DNA from: Mesostigma viride
Lineage: Eukaryota; Streptophyta; Mesostigmatophyceae; Mesostigmatales; Mesostigmataceae
Assembly: GCA_009746045.1 (NCBI GenBank)
Contig: RPFO01000715.1
Coordinates: 223,449-287,448, forward strand
Direction: 5' to 3'
Length of the DNA stretch: 64,000 bases
Within the stretch, counting starts at the first letter, position 1. Each line of letters starts with the position of its first letter. Position numbers and translations under genes: made by a program. Shown piece after piece: positions 1 through 12,460 of the stretch. The notes below the pieces were generated by a model. It saw only the letters and a program-made list of their open reading frames with translations, made no database searches and was not told the DNA's origin.

Positions 1-1765
1 CAGTGCGCCCCTATTGAGCGAGCAACACTCTGAATGACAGTGGCAACCGCTTGGTGTTGTTGAAAGTCGTTGCCAATCCTCCATCAGGAGGTGACTAGAC
101 GAATCGGACGAATCTTCCGTCGAACCGGACATCTGCGACAAGTTACGATAACATACCGGCCCCGGAAAATAAAATTCAAAAAAACGTTTTGAAATTTTTT
201 TATTGTACTTGTTTATTAATACGAAGGTTTAAATTTGGCGCCAAAGAAACGCCCCAAGGCGCAACTTGTCGAACAGCAATATGGCGATAAAACATTATCT
301 ATTCAATGTGCGATTGATGTGCTGAAACCTTCCAGACTTTGACACTGTCGGTATCACCGGACTCGGACGAGGAGTCGAGTCGGAGCGAGCCAGTAATCCT
401 TCGACTATTTTTTTGATGTACAATGGAAGACTCCTTCCATTATGTCGAAGTGTGTCGGTCCTTGCCTTTTGGCCAAACTCTCCTTAACCTCCACCATTTC
501 CTGCGCGTAGGAGGAAAATGATACGTTATAAAACATTAAACATTAAACATTAAATATAACATCATATAAACAAGTTATTACTCTACATTTCAAGTTTTTC
601 TAAGAGGCAGAGCCGTCGTGGAAGTTGAGGAGAAGTCGACATCAGACCCCATAGTTTTTATCCAGTATCGTCGTCACGTTAACCCCCCACTTCACCCCTG
701 CCAGCACCTCCCTCGCTTGCCTCAGACGTTCGCATCTATCCTATGCCTACTCCAGTCCGCACGCTGGCACTCCTCACTGCAATATCTGGCATCCCTACAT
801 CCTCTACACCACTTATAGAGGTCCTGTTTCGCACCCACCACCCTCCTTGGAGCACTTTCGCGTACTACGCATGCGATCCCCATCCCTCACGATCGGGTCA
901 GAGAGCAAGAAAAAGTTCATGTTGAGGGGACTGCCCCTACACATGCATCAGCCCTCACGCGCAGAGAATGCGTAACATTCGGGTAAAATGCGCGCCCGTA
1001 GGTGCACCCAAGCTGAGCCCCTTCCTCTTCCCCCAACTCTATCTTTGGCCCCTTTGTAATGAACGACACCAAAAGCGGGAACTCCGTCCTTGGGTCTATT
1101 GGCACTCTTAGATCCATCTGTGGTCTGAAAAACCCTCTTGAATACAGAAGTTCATATCAGCTAGCTGGGCGTACATAATTCTCTCCATTTGGCTGAACGA
1201 ATCAAACGCCAATAAACGGCCAAGTGGCGGCCTGTCCTCTCCTGCGCGACTCGAACTTCCTCGAATATGACACGCGACAGAAAGCGAACTTGTTTGAAAA
1301 CGTTTTGAAGGACGCTTCCGTAGACTTCATTCACGATCTCGGACTCCATCTTTTTCAGGGAAAAAACGAACAAAAAATTCATAAACATTAATTTATTATT
1401 TTATAATAACAAGTTACTATTCCTCGGAATAGTTTTTTTTATCCATTCCACAAACGCGTTTGTCACAAACACCTTCCATGCTTTCTCAAGACTTGTCCCC
1501 CTGATGTTTTTGAGTATTCAAACTCGTCATCCGAAGAAACAACTCGGCACATCCTCCGAGAGGGTCTCTAAATTGTCATCGGCTTTCCTTTTGCGCTTGT
1601 GGTTTCCGAAGCATTTTTTTTGTTCTTCTTCTGACATTTGTTCTTGCAACCATGGAGTCATTTCGAGGGGGGTGTGGTTTAACGGGTGCAGATTTAAAGT
1701 AATTTGTTTTAGGTGAACGATGGTAAAAACTTCATTAGATATTTTAAATCGAAACGAGAAGCAAC
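1..1765. other. Gene-poor AT-rich spacer
   Basis: No ORF here resembles a known protein; the longest (about 75 codons) have no recognisable motif. Short runs such as three tandem ACATTAA units near 532-554 and A/T homopolymers are visible. One copy of the dispersed palindromic motif lies at 243-267 (separate entry). I see no promoter or RNA gene that I can support. Confidence 0.5.
243..267 (-). repeat. Palindromic motif, CCAA/TTGG-loop type, single copy
   Basis: On the minus strand this reads GTTGCGCC, then TTGG, then GGCGTTTCTTT. The GCGCC and GGCGT arms can pair. The same arms, with loop CCAA, occur twice inside an intron of the transposase-like gene (17651-17673 and 17723-17745). The seen match is close to exact; the relationship to introns is inferred. 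Confidence 0.7.
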
Positions 1766-2177
1766 AGAAACGACGGCGGGCGTAACTATCATGGGAAACT
1801 TTGATATCACAAGATCACAATGGACACGAACGCGCTGCAACTTTCACGACATATTTCTTCGACATCGAAAATAAAAAGAAACGACGGCGGGCGAACTATC
1901 ATGAAACATTGATCTTACAAAGAAGCTGACGGGGATGCAACTTTCACGAACAAACACTTCGGACATCGAAGATGCAAAAGAAACGACGGCGGGCGTAACT
2001 ATCATGGAAAGATTGAGCTTACAAGATGACAAGTTAACTGACGGGGGTGCATCTTTCCCGAGATATATTTCGACATCGAAAAGGCAAAGAAAAAACGACG
2101 GCGGGCGTAACTAGCACAACCAATGTTGGTCATGTGCTCTTCCAGTAAGACAAGAAACGACGGCGGGCGTAACTATC
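1766..2177 (-). repeat. Tandem array of five palindromic motifs
   Basis: Five copies read (minus strand) ATAGTTACGCC, GCC, GTCGTTTCT. They start near 1766, 1877, 1979, 2093 and 2153, so spacings are about 111, 102, 114 and 60 bp. The spacers are related: phrases such as tgcaactttcacga and gacatcgaa recur between copies, so this is a diverged tandem array of ~110-bp units. The second copy lacks one T. The same string occurs in an intron of the transposase-like gene at 18622-18643. Confidence 0.8.
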
Positions 2178-2220
2178 ACACGGTCCAGGAAGAGTGACGT
2201 TGGCAGAATTATGGTGTTTG

Positions 2221-2298
2221 TAAAAGGGGGGGGGGTAAGAGGGAGAGGGAGAGAGAGGGAGAGAGAGAGGGAGGGAGAGAGAGAGAGAGAGGGGGAGA

Positions 2299-2387
<89 letters not shown>

Positions 2388-3535
2388 AGAGATAGAGAGA
2401 GAGAGGAGAGAGAGAGAGGGGGAGGGAGGGAGGAGGGAGGAGGGAGGGAGGAGGGAGGGAGGGAGGGAGGAGGGAGGGGGAGAGGGAGAGGGAGAGGAGA
2501 GGAGAGGAGAGGGAGAGGGAGAAGGGAGAGGAGAGGGAGAGGAGAGGGAGAGGAGAGGGAGAGGGAGAGGGAGAGGGAGAGGGAGAGGGAGAGGGACGAG
2601 GGAGAGGGAAGGGAGAGGGAGAGGGAGAGGGGAGAGGGGAGAGGGAGAAGGGAGAGGGAGAGGGAGAGGGAGAGGAGAGGGAGAGGGAGAGGGAGAGAGA
2701 GGGAGAGGGAGAGGGAGGGGAGAGGGAGAGGAAGAGGAGGGGAGAGGAGAGGAGGAGAGGGAGAGGAGAGGGAGAGGGAGAGGGAGAGGAAAGAGAGGGA
2801 GAGGGAGAGGGAGAGGAGAGGAGAGGAGAGGGAGAGGGAGAGGGAGAGGGAGAGGGAGAGGGGAGGGAGAGGAGAGGGAGAGGGAGGGGAGAGGGGAGGA
2901 AGAGGAGAGGGAGAGGGAGAGGGAGGGAGAGAGGGGAGGGAGAGGGGAGGGAGAGAGAGGAGAGGGAGAGGGAGAGGGAGAGGGAGAGGGGACGAGAGGG
3001 GAGAGGGAGAGGGAGAGGGAGAGGGAGAGGGAGAGGGAGAGGGAGAGGGAGAGGGAGAGGGAGAGGGAGAGGGAAGGAGAGGGGAGGGAGAGAGAGGGAG
3101 AGGGAGAGGAGAGGGAGAGGGAGAGGGAGAGGAGAGGGAGAGGGAGAGGGGAGGGGAGAGGGAGAGGGAAGGGAGCAGGGAGAGGGAGAGGGAGGAGAGG
3201 GAGAGGGAGAGGGAGAGGGTGAGCGGAGAGGGATGAGCGGAGGAGAGAGGGAGGGGAGAGGGGATGGGAGAGGGAGAGGGAGAGGGGGAGAGGAGAGGGA
3301 GAGGAGAGGGAGAGGGAGAGGGAGGAGGGAGAGGGGAGAGGGAGAGGGAGAGGGAGAGGGAGGGGGAGAGGGAGGACGAGGAGAGGGGGAAGAGGGGAGG
3401 AGAGGAGAGGGAGAGGGAGAGGAGAGGGAGAGGAGAGAGGAGAGGAGAGGGAGAGGGAGAGGGGAGGGAGGAGAGGAGAGGAGGGCGTAAGCGGGGGAGG
3501 AGAGGAGAGAGGGAGACGGGAGGGGAGGGGAGAGA
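2221..3535. repeat. 1.3-kb all-purine (GGGAGA/GA) tract
   Basis: The plus strand is almost purely A and G for about 1.3 kb, in mixed GA, GGGAGA, GGGA and GGAGA units. The rare pyrimidine interruptions fall mainly near 2596, 2992, 3176, 3219-3236, 3265 and 3374. Long reading frames through it (Ser-Pro-Leu on one strand, Arg-Glu-Gly on the other) follow from the repeat and are not genes. Such mirror-symmetric purine tracts can form triplex DNA. Confidence 0.95.
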
Positions 3536-3540
3536 GAGGG

Positions 3541-3893
3541 AGGGCGTAAGCGTAAGCGTAAAGCCTAAGCGTAAGCGTAGCGTAAACCTAAGCGTAAGCA
3601 TAACCGTAAGCGTAAGCTAAACCGTAGGGAGAGGGAGGCGTACGCGTAAGCGTAAGCGTAAGCGTAAGCGTAAAGCAGTAAGCGTAAGCGTAAGCGTAAG
3701 CGTAAGCGTAAGCGTAACGTAAGCGTAAGCGTAAGCGTAAGCTAAGCTAGCGTAAGCGTAAGCGTAAGCGTAAGCGGTAAGCGTAGCGTAAGCGTAAGCC
3801 GTAAGCGTAAGCGTAAGCGTAGCGTAAGCGTAAGCGTCAAGCTAATCGTAAGCGTAAGCGTAGCGTAAGGCGTTAAGCCTGCGTAGCCGTAAG
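3541..3893. repeat. GCGTAA hexamer array
   Basis: About 50 copies of GCGTAA (TTACGC on the other strand) in tandem, with single-base deletions and GCTAA variants, and one short purine insert near 3629. It follows the purine tract directly. The period and strand bias are telomere-like, but the motif is not a telomere repeat that I know from algae (TTTAGGG, TTTTAGGG or TTAGGG). Confidence 0.95.
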
Positions 3894-4320
3894 GTGGTTT
3901 TACCGGATTAGGATAACATTTTTGTTTAGGATACATTTGATGCACTGTGCAGTTTTCAGATGTGTTGAGGGGGTTGATTGCGCCCTAACATGCATTTTAT
4001 TGAAAGCAATGAGTTTCCCAAGATATACATATATAACTAAGACAAATGACCCATTAAGCAATGAGACCAACATCAAAATAAGAACAACATATGCCAATTG
4101 AATAAGACAACTCAACCTTACAGGACGTTTGGGCCATCATACTCCGGAAATAATTCTCACTTTATACATAACCAAACTTTGAGGCATCGCCATGGTTGCA
4201 TGGTTTCCACACATGCGCCTTGCACTCATGTGCATTCAAAGGGGTTGCGTCAGTTGCCAACTCAGTGTCAAAGAACGATTCAATCATATTTCCCGTGTGG
4301 CCATGAAGGCCCACCATGAT
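3893..4320. repeat. Diverged ~430-bp direct repeat, copy 1
   Basis: Aligns along its length with 6455-6905 in the same orientation. Shared landmarks in order are ggttttaccggattagga, a cattttgatgcac-like block, taacatgcattttat, gagtttccc, catatgccaatt, caggacgtt, catcgccatgg and atttcccgtgtgg. Copies differ by many substitutions and small indels, so the duplication is old. No protein is evident. Confidence 0.85.
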
Positions 4321-4689
4321 GTTAAAACCATGGCACGAGAGTATTGCATTCATCCTTCTTTGGCGACATCGTCTTGACGACGCGAATGGAAGACGGGGCC
4401 CAAGCACCTGCATGTGAACAAAAGAATCCATGAATTGTGGCATCCAAAGCAACAACATATTAGCATCCCATGAAACACGCAGCCACGCTGACCCGGCAAT
4501 CCACCGCCCACGCAGCCACAAAGCCAGCCAGCCACGCATGACGCACCCCACCCAGCCACACATCCACCGCATCCACGCACCGGCACCCCCCAGCCAGCCC
4601 AGCCACGGCAGCCAGCAGCCACGCAGGCACGAGCAGCCAGCCACGCAGCCACGCCACCCTCCTTTCCAGGCCCAAAGCAGCCCACGCAG

Positions 4690-4845
4690 TCACACAGTCA
4701 ACCCCCCATCCCCCCCCCACCCCCCCCACCCCCCACCCCCCCCCCACCCCACCCCCCCTCACCCCACCCCCCACCCCCCACACCCACCCACCCCACCCAC
4801 CCAACCCCACCCACCCACCCCACCCACTCAACCACAACGAATGAC
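4690..4845. repeat. C-rich CCCCCACC low-complexity tract
   Basis: About 150 bp of C runs separated by single A, T or CA, following a CAGCCACG-rich stretch at 4480-4660. Proline/histidine frames on the plus strand and Gly/Trp frames on the minus strand come from composition alone. Confidence 0.9.
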
Positions 4846-5084
4846 TCACAAAGAACTGCTGCACCACCGATGATCCCTTGCGGGAACTGCTCTGCTGCCG
4901 CACGGTCCCTGCGAAAAGTGCTGCAGTGCCGACCATTGCCTGTGTGGAATCTTGCCACATTGCCGACGCTGCTGCGGGGAACTGAAGCGCTGCTTGGTGA
5001 CGCCAGCTTAAACTGAAAGTGCTCCCGACGATGCCTGCCGGAACTGCTGTGTTGCCGGGTGACGAGCTAGATAACACTGCCGAC

Positions 5085-5528
5085 GATGCCTGCGGGACTG
5101 CTGCTGCTGCTGCCGGAACTCTGCTGCTGCTGCTTGCGTAACCCTGCTGCTGCACCCCCCGGGAACTGCTGCTGCTGCTGCGGGAACTGCTGCTGCTGCT
5201 GCTGGGAACTGCTGCTTTTTACTGCTGCTGCAGGGAACTGCTGCCTGTGCGGAAACTGCTGCTGCCGCTGCGGGAACTGCTGCTGCTTGCTGCAGGGAAC
5301 TGCTGCTGCTGCTGCTTGGGAACTGGCTGCTGCTCTGCTGGGAACTGCGCTTGCTGCGGGAACTGCTGCTGCGCTGCGGGAACTTTGCTGGCTGCTGCTT
5401 GCGCGGAACTCTGCTGCTGCTGCGGAAACTGGCTGCTGCTGCTTGCGGGAACTGCCTGCTGCCTGCTGCGGGAACTGCTGCTGCTGCTTGCGGAGGAACT
5501 GCTGCTGCTGCTGCGGAACTGCTGCTGC

Positions 5529-5567
<39 letters not shown>

Positions 5568-5720
5568 GCTGCTTGCTGCACTGCTGCTGCTGCTGCTGCA
5601 TGCTTCTGCTGCTGCTGCTGTGCTGCCTGCTGCTGCTGCTGCTGGCTGCTTGCTGCTGCTGCTGCTTGCTGCTGCTTGCTGTTGCTGCGCAGGTGCTGCT
5701 GCTCTGCTGCAGTTCTGCTC
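5085..5720. repeat. Interrupted CTG/CAG triplet array with GGGAACT spacers
   Basis: Blocks of two to thirteen CTG triplets alternate with GGGAACT-like spacers over ~630 bp. The purest part is at about 5520-5660. Read on the minus strand it gives Gln/Ser/Ala-rich frames of up to ~350 codons. One of these continues upstream to about 6110 into non-repetitive sequence, but no conserved domain or splice structure supports a gene. Confidence 0.9.
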
Positions 5721-6454
5721 CAGCTGGACCACTTGTTTCTGCACCTCTTGACGCAAGCTGCAAAACCAAGTCTTCAACCTTCTTGCTTTGGTTCTCCATA
5801 GCTCGTTGCATCCTCTCTCATCGTCTGTTCCACGCCCACCAGTACGGGGGTCAGGCAGCCGGCACAGCCGGCCTGGGTACGCTCTGGCTGGGTGCGTCTG
5901 GCTGGCCGGCGTTTCTCTGCCGCTGGAGAAACTTGGCTTTGCTGTTCCGCTTGGGCGCGTTGTGCGGGTGACGTCCACCCAAAGGCGTGGCTGCCTCTGG
6001 GGCTTCCACTGTGGGCTGGGGGCACCGCACTCGCATCCCCCGGCTAGGCGCCGGAGACCACGCACTGCAGCAGGACCTGATACAAGCGAAGGCCCGGTGC
6101 GTCGTGACACACAAGAAGCACCCCACTAGCCTCCTCCCAAAAGCTGTCATGCCCTCCCCTCCCAAAAAACAAACAATAAATGTCCTACCTACAGGAAATC
6201 GGGTCACCCTGTATGGTCAAAAGATGCATGGGGACCTCAACAAGCCGCCAGAATCCCATGTCATACTGGGACACCAGTCTCACCTTGGTTGCGGACTGGG
6301 GCCCCCCAGAGGCGATGAGTCGCTCAATGGACGCTCGTTTCAGCGCCACTCTCCGGAAATGTGTCAACTACCTTGATTCCGGGAGTGCCCAAGTGGCGAC
6401 TGGTCACGATCGACGACCCATGCACACCACATCTGTCATCTTGATGGTAGAGGA

Positions 6455-6905
6455 GAGTGGTTTTACCGGGATTAGGATACATTTTTTTGTTTAGGAACAT
6501 TTTGATGCACCTGTTGCAGTTTTCGAGATGTTTTGAGGGGCGTTGATTGCGACACCTAACATGCATTTTATGGAAGCATGAGTTTCCCCAAATATACATG
6601 AATTATAGACTAAGACAATTTGACCATTAAGGCAAGAGAACAACATCAATAAGACAAACCATATGCCAATTTGCAGATAAGCACAACTAACTGACACAGG
6701 ACGTTGCCATCATACGTCCGAAATAACTTGTCCTCACTTATTACATAACCAAATTTTTGAGGATCGCCATGGCTTGCTCATGGTTTCCAGCACATGCCCC
6801 TGGGCCACGTCATGTGCAGTCACAGGTCGTTGCGCTCTAGTGCCAACTCCCAGTGTCAAAAGAACTGATTCAATCCATATTTCCCGTGTGGCCCATGGAA
6901 GGGGT
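6455..6905. repeat. Diverged ~430-bp direct repeat, copy 2
   Basis: Partner of 3893-4320, same orientation, about 2.56 kb away. It ends where the ~70-bp satellite begins, near 6930. A pair of direct repeats at this spacing could be decayed LTRs. No TG...CA ends, primer-binding site or pol sequence is visible between them, so simple segmental duplication is as likely. Confidence 0.85.
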
Positions 6906-6929
6906 ACGTAGGCCAGCCAATGATACACT

Positions 6930-7735
6930 TATGGTGAGCCTGAATCCTCATCATTAATTTCATACATGCCAACAACACGTAGACGGGCCATAATGACACC
7001 ACGGGAGCCTGAATCCTCATCATTTATTTTATGAGACATCCATGTACGTAGGCCAGCCATGATGACACCATGGGAGCCTGAATCCTCCACATTTTTTTTC
7101 TGAGACATCCATGTACGTAGGGCCAGCCATGATGACACCATGGGAGCCTGAATCCTCATCATTAAATACATACATGCCATCCATGTACGTAGACAGGCCA
7201 TGATGAGACCATGGGAGCCTGAATCCTCATCATTAATTACATAAATGCCAACCATGTACGTAGACGGGCCATGATGACACCATGGGAGCCTGAATCCTCA
7301 TCATTTTTTTTATGAGACATCCATGTACGTAGGCCAGCCATGATGACACCATGGGAGCCTGAATCCTCGTCATTTTTTTTTCTTTGACATCCATATACGT
7401 AGACGGGCCATGATGACACCATGGGAGCCTGAATCCTCATCATTAATTACATACATGCCATCCATGTACGTAGACGGGCCATGATGACACCATGGGAGCC
7501 TGAATCCTCATCATTTACTATTCCTTGACATCCATGTACGTAGGCCAGCCATGGAGACATTATGGGAGCCTGAATCCTCCTCGTTAATTACATAAATGCC
7601 AACCATGTACGTAGACAAGCCATGATGACACCATGGGAGCCTGAATCCTCATCATTTACTATTCCTTGACATCCATGTACGTAGACGGGCCATGATGACA
7701 CCATGGGAGCCTGAATCCTCATCATTAATTACATG
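6930..7735 (-). repeat. ~70-bp satellite, reverse-oriented block
   Basis: About eleven tandem units carrying the core GAGCCTGAATCCTCATCAT on the plus strand, the reverse complement of the main block to the right. Units end alternately in a GTAATTAAT-type or a GGAATAGTAAAT-type linker. Each contains CCATGG and TACGTACATGG palindromes. No gene: the ~23-codon repeated frames are a by-product of the period. Confidence 0.95.
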
Positions 7736-10700
7736 GATGGCATTTATGTATTTAATGATGAGGATTCAGGCTCCCATGGTGTCTCCATGGCTGGCCTACG
7801 TACATGGATGTCAAGGAATAGTAAATGATGAGGATTCAGGCTCCCATGGTGTCATCATGGCCTGTCTACGTACATGGATGGCATGTATGTAATTAATGAT
7901 GAGAATTCAGGCTCCATGGTGTCATCATGGCTGGCCTACGTACATGGATGTCAAGAAAAAAAAATGATGAGGATTCAGGCTCCCATGGTGTCATCATGGC
8001 GTCTACGTACATGGATGTCAAGGAATAGTAAATGATGAGGATTCAGGCTCCATGGTGTCATCATGGCTGTCTACGTACATGGATGCATGTATATTTAAAT
8101 GATGAGGATTCAGGCTCCCATGGTGTCATCATGGCTGGCCTACGTACATGGATGTCAGAAAAAAAATGATGAGGATTCAGGCTCCCATGGGTCATCATGG
8201 CTTGCCTACGTACATGGATGTCAAAGAAAAAATGATGAGGATTCAGGCTCCATTGGTGTCATCATGGCCCGTCTACGTACATGGATGTCAAGGAATAGTA
8301 AATGATGAGGATTCAGGCTCCCATGGTGTCATCATGGCTTGTCTACGTACATGGTTGGCATTTATGTAATTAATGAGGAGGATTCAGGCTCCCATGGTGT
8401 CTCCATGGCTGGCCTACGTACATGGATGTCAAGGAATAGTAAATGATGAGGATTCAGGCTCCCATGGTGTCATCATGGCCTGTCTACGTACATGGATGGC
8501 ATGTATGTAATTAATGATGAGGATTCAGGCTCCCATGGTGTCATCATGGCTTGTCTACGTACATGGTTGGCATTTATGTAATTAATGAGGAGGATTCAGG
8601 CTCCCATGGTGTCATCATGGCTTGTCTACGTACATGGTTGGCATTTATGTAATTAATGATGAGGATTCAGGCTCCCATGGTGTCTCCATGGCTGGCCTAC
8701 GTACATGGATGTCAAGGAATAGTAAATGATAAGGATTCAGGCTCCCATGGTGTCATCATGGCCCGTCTACGTACATGGATGGCATTTATGTAATTAATGA
8801 TGAGGATTCAGGCTCCCATGGGGTCATCATGGCTTGTCTACGTACATGGTTGGCATTTATGTAATTAATGAGGAGGATTCAGGCTCCCATGGTGTCTCCA
8901 TGGCTGGCCTACGTACATGGATGTCAAGGAATAGTAAATGATGAGGATTCAGGCTCCCATGGTGTCATCATGGCCTGTCTACGTACATGGATGGCATGTA
9001 TGTAATTAATGATGAGGATTCAGGCTCCCATGGTGTCATCATGGCTTGTCTACGTACATGGTTGGCATTTATGTAATTAATGAGGAGGATTCAGGCTCCC
9101 ATGGTGTCATCATGGCTTGTCTACGTACATGGTTGGCATTTATGTAATTAATGATGAGGATTCAGGCTCCCATGGTGTCTCCATGGCTGGCCTACGTACA
9201 TGGATGTCAAGGAATAGTAAATGATGAGGATTCAGGCTCCCATGGTGTCATCATGGCCCGTGTACGTACATGGATGGCATGTATGTAATTAATGAGGAGG
9301 ATTCAGGCTCCCATGGTGTCATCATGGCTGGCCTACGTACATGGATGTCAAAGAAAAAGAAATGATGAGGATTCAGGCTCCCATGGTGTCATCATGGCTG
9401 GCCTACGTACATGGATGTCTCATAAAATAAATGATGAGGATTCAGGCTCCCATGGTGTCATCATGGCTTGTCTACCTACATTGTTGGCATGTATGTAATT
9501 AATGATGAGGATTCAGGCTCCCATGGTGTCTCCATGGCTGGCCTACGTACATGGTTGGCATTTATGTAATTAATGATGAGGATTCAGGCTCCCATGGTGT
9601 CATCATGGCCCGTCTACGTACATGGATGGCATTTATGTAATTAATGATGAGGATTCAGGCTCCCATGGTGTCATCATGGCTTGTCTACGTACATGGTTGG
9701 CATTTATGTAATTAATGAGGAGGATTCAGGCTCCCATGGTGTCATCATGGCCCGTCTACTTACATGGATGGCATTTATGTAATTAATGATGAGGATTCAG
9801 GCTCCCATGGGGTCATCATGGCTTGTCTACGTACATGGTTGGCATTTATGTAATTAATGAGGAGGATTCAGGCTCCCATGGTGTCTCCATGGCTGGCCTA
9901 CGTACATGGATGTCAAGGAATAGTAAATGATGAGGATTCAGGCTCCCATGGTGTCATCATGGCCCGTCTACGTACATGGATGGCATTTATGTAATTAATG
10001 ATGAGGATTCAGGCTCCCATGGGGTCATCATGGCTTGTCTACGTACATGGTTGGCATTTATGTAATTAATGAGGAGGATTCAGGCTCCCATGGTGTCTCC
10101 ATGGCTGGCCTACGTACATGGATGTCAAGGAATAGTAAATGATGAGGATTCAGGCTCCCATGGTGTCATCATGGCCTGTCTACGTACATGGATGGCATGT
10201 ATGTAATTAATGATGAGGATTCAGGCTCCCATGGGGTCATCATGGCTTGTCACGTACATGGATGGCATGTATGTAATTAATGATGAGGATTCAGGCTCCA
10301 TTGGTGTCATCATGGCTGGCCTACGTATGTACATGGATGTCAAAGAAAAAAAAAATGATGAGGATTCAGGCTCCCATGGTGTCATCATTGCCCGTGTATG
10401 TACATGGTTGCCATTTATGTAATTAATGATGAGGATTCAGGCTCCATTGGTGTCATCATTGCCCGTGTATGTACATGGTTGGCATTCATGTATGTAATTA
10501 ATGATGAGGATTCAGGCTCCATTGGTGTCATCATGGCTGGCCTACGTATGTACATGGATGTCAAAGAAAAAAAAATGATGAGGATTCAGGCTCCCATGGT
10601 GTCATCATGGCCCGTCTACGTACATGGATGTCAAGGAATAGTAAATGATGAGGATTCAGGCTCCCATGGTGTCAGATGTCATGGCCTGTCTACGTACATG

Positions 10701-12182
10701 GATGGCATGTATGTAATTAATGATGAGAATTCAGGCTCCATTGGTGTCATCATGGCTGGCCTACGTATGTACATGGATGTCAAAGAAAAAAAAATGATGA
10801 GGATTCAGGCTCCCATGGTGTCATCATGGCCCGTCTACGTACATGGATGTCAAGGAATAGTAAATGATGAGGATTCAGGCTCCCATGGTGTCATCATGGC
10901 CTGTCTACGTACATGGATGGCATGTATGTATTTAATGATGAGGATTCAGGCTCCCATGGTGTCATCATGGCTGGCCTACGTACATGGATGTCTCAGAAAA
11001 AAAATGATGAGGATTCAGGCTCCCATGGTGTCATCATGGCTGGCCTACGTACATGGATGTCAAAGAAAAAAAAATGATGAGGATTCAGGCTCCCGTGGTG
11101 TCATTATGGCCCGTCTACGTGTTGTTGGCATGTATGAAATGAATGATGAGGATTCAGGCTCCCATAGTGTCATCATGGCTGGCCTACGTACATGGTTGGC
11201 ATTTATGTAATTAATGATGAGGATTCAGGCTCCCATGGTGTCATCATTGCCCGTGTATGTACATGGTTGGCATTTATGTAATTAATGATGAGGATTCAGG
11301 CTCCATTGGTGTCATCATGGCCCGTCTACGTACATGGACCGTGGCATTTATGTATTTAATGATGAGGATTCAGGCTCCCATGGGGTCATTGATGATCATG
11401 GCATTTATGTATGTAATTAATGATGAGGATTCAGGCTCCATTGGTGTCATCATGGCTGGCCTACGTATGTACATGGATGTCAAAGAAAAAAAAATGAAGA
11501 GGATTCAGGCTCCCATGGTGTCATCATGGCCCGTCTACGTACATGGATGTCAAGGAATAGTAAATGATGAGGATTCAGGCTCCCATGGTGTCAGATGTCA
11601 TGGCCTGTCTACGTACATGGATGGCATGTATGTATTTAATGATGAGGATTCAGGCTCCCATGGTGTCATCATGGCTGGCCTACGTACATGGATGTCTCAG
11701 AAAAAAAATGATGAGGATTCAGGCTCCCATGGTGTCATCATGGCTGGCCTACGTACATGGATGTCTCAGAAAAAAAATGATGAGGATTCAGGCTCCCATG
11801 GTGTCATCATGGCTGGCCTACGTACATGGATGTCAAAGAAAAAAAAATGATCAGGATTCAGGCTCCCGTGGTGTCATTATGGCCCGTCTACGTGTTGTTG
11901 GCATGTATGAAATTAATGATGAGGATTCAGGCTCCCACAGTGTCATCATGGCTGGCCTACGTACATGGTTGGCATTTATGTAATTAATGATGAGGATTCA
12001 GGCTCCCATGGTGTCATCATTGCCCGTGTATGTACATGGTTGGCATTTATGTAATTAATGATGAGGATTCAGGCTCCATTGGTGTCATCATGGCCCGTCT
12101 ACGTACATGGGTGGCATTTATGTATTTAATGATGAGGATTCAGGCTCCCATGGGGTCATCATGGCTTGTCTACGTACATGGA
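7736..12182 (+). repeat. ~70-bp satellite, forward-oriented block
   Basis: About sixty tandem units with core ATGATGAGGATTCAGGCTCC, then CATGGTGTCATCATGG, then TACGTACATGG. Two main linker classes (GTCAAGGAATAGTAA and GGCATGTATGTAATTA, plus AAAGAAAAA variants) alternate in recurring three- to five-unit blocks, for example near 8370-8600, 8860-9080 and 10070-10210. This suggests a higher-order repeat. Long frames here, such as 10398-11210, are repeat artefacts. Confidence 0.95.
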
Positions 12183-12460
12183 GTCATATTGATTCATGGA
12201 ACAATGAGATACCATTCTTAATTGAAAATTGTTCTTGATACTTTCACATGCATGCCCGGAATCGTGAATTTGTGCGGGTTTCCATGATGACAATCCTCAT
12301 TGAATTCTTGAGCACACAATATTGAGCAATTTAGGGGCACTTCGGCAATGTTGACCATTTTCATTCATGATCAATAAAATTAACATTTAATGCAATAAAT
12401 ACATATTCCACTCATTTTAATAAACCATGCAAAAACTTTACAAGCACGCTCAAGCTAGGG
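12183..12460. other. AT-rich spacer between two satellites
   Basis: About 280 bp of non-repetitive AT-rich sequence separates the ~70-bp satellite from the GCATGC minisatellite. I see no ORF or RNA gene in it. Confidence 0.4.

Noticed and set aside
2111-3601. A 496-codon minus-strand ORF and several plus-strand ORFs in the purine tract
   Set aside because: Entirely Ser/Pro/Leu or Arg/Glu/Gly from the repeat; no complexity and no homology signal.
5008-6110. 347- and 267-codon Gln/Ala/Ser-rich minus-strand ORFs over the CTG array
   Set aside because: Three frames are open over the same DNA because of the triplet repeat. The non-repetitive 5' part has no recognised domain and no splice continuity.
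10398-11983. Tandem 'NDEDSGSHGVIMA' repeat proteins
   Set aside because: They follow the ~70-bp satellite, shift frame at every indel and appear equally in the reversed block.
6930-12182. CRISPR array
   Set aside because: The tandem units have no unique spacers, and the genome is eukaryotic.
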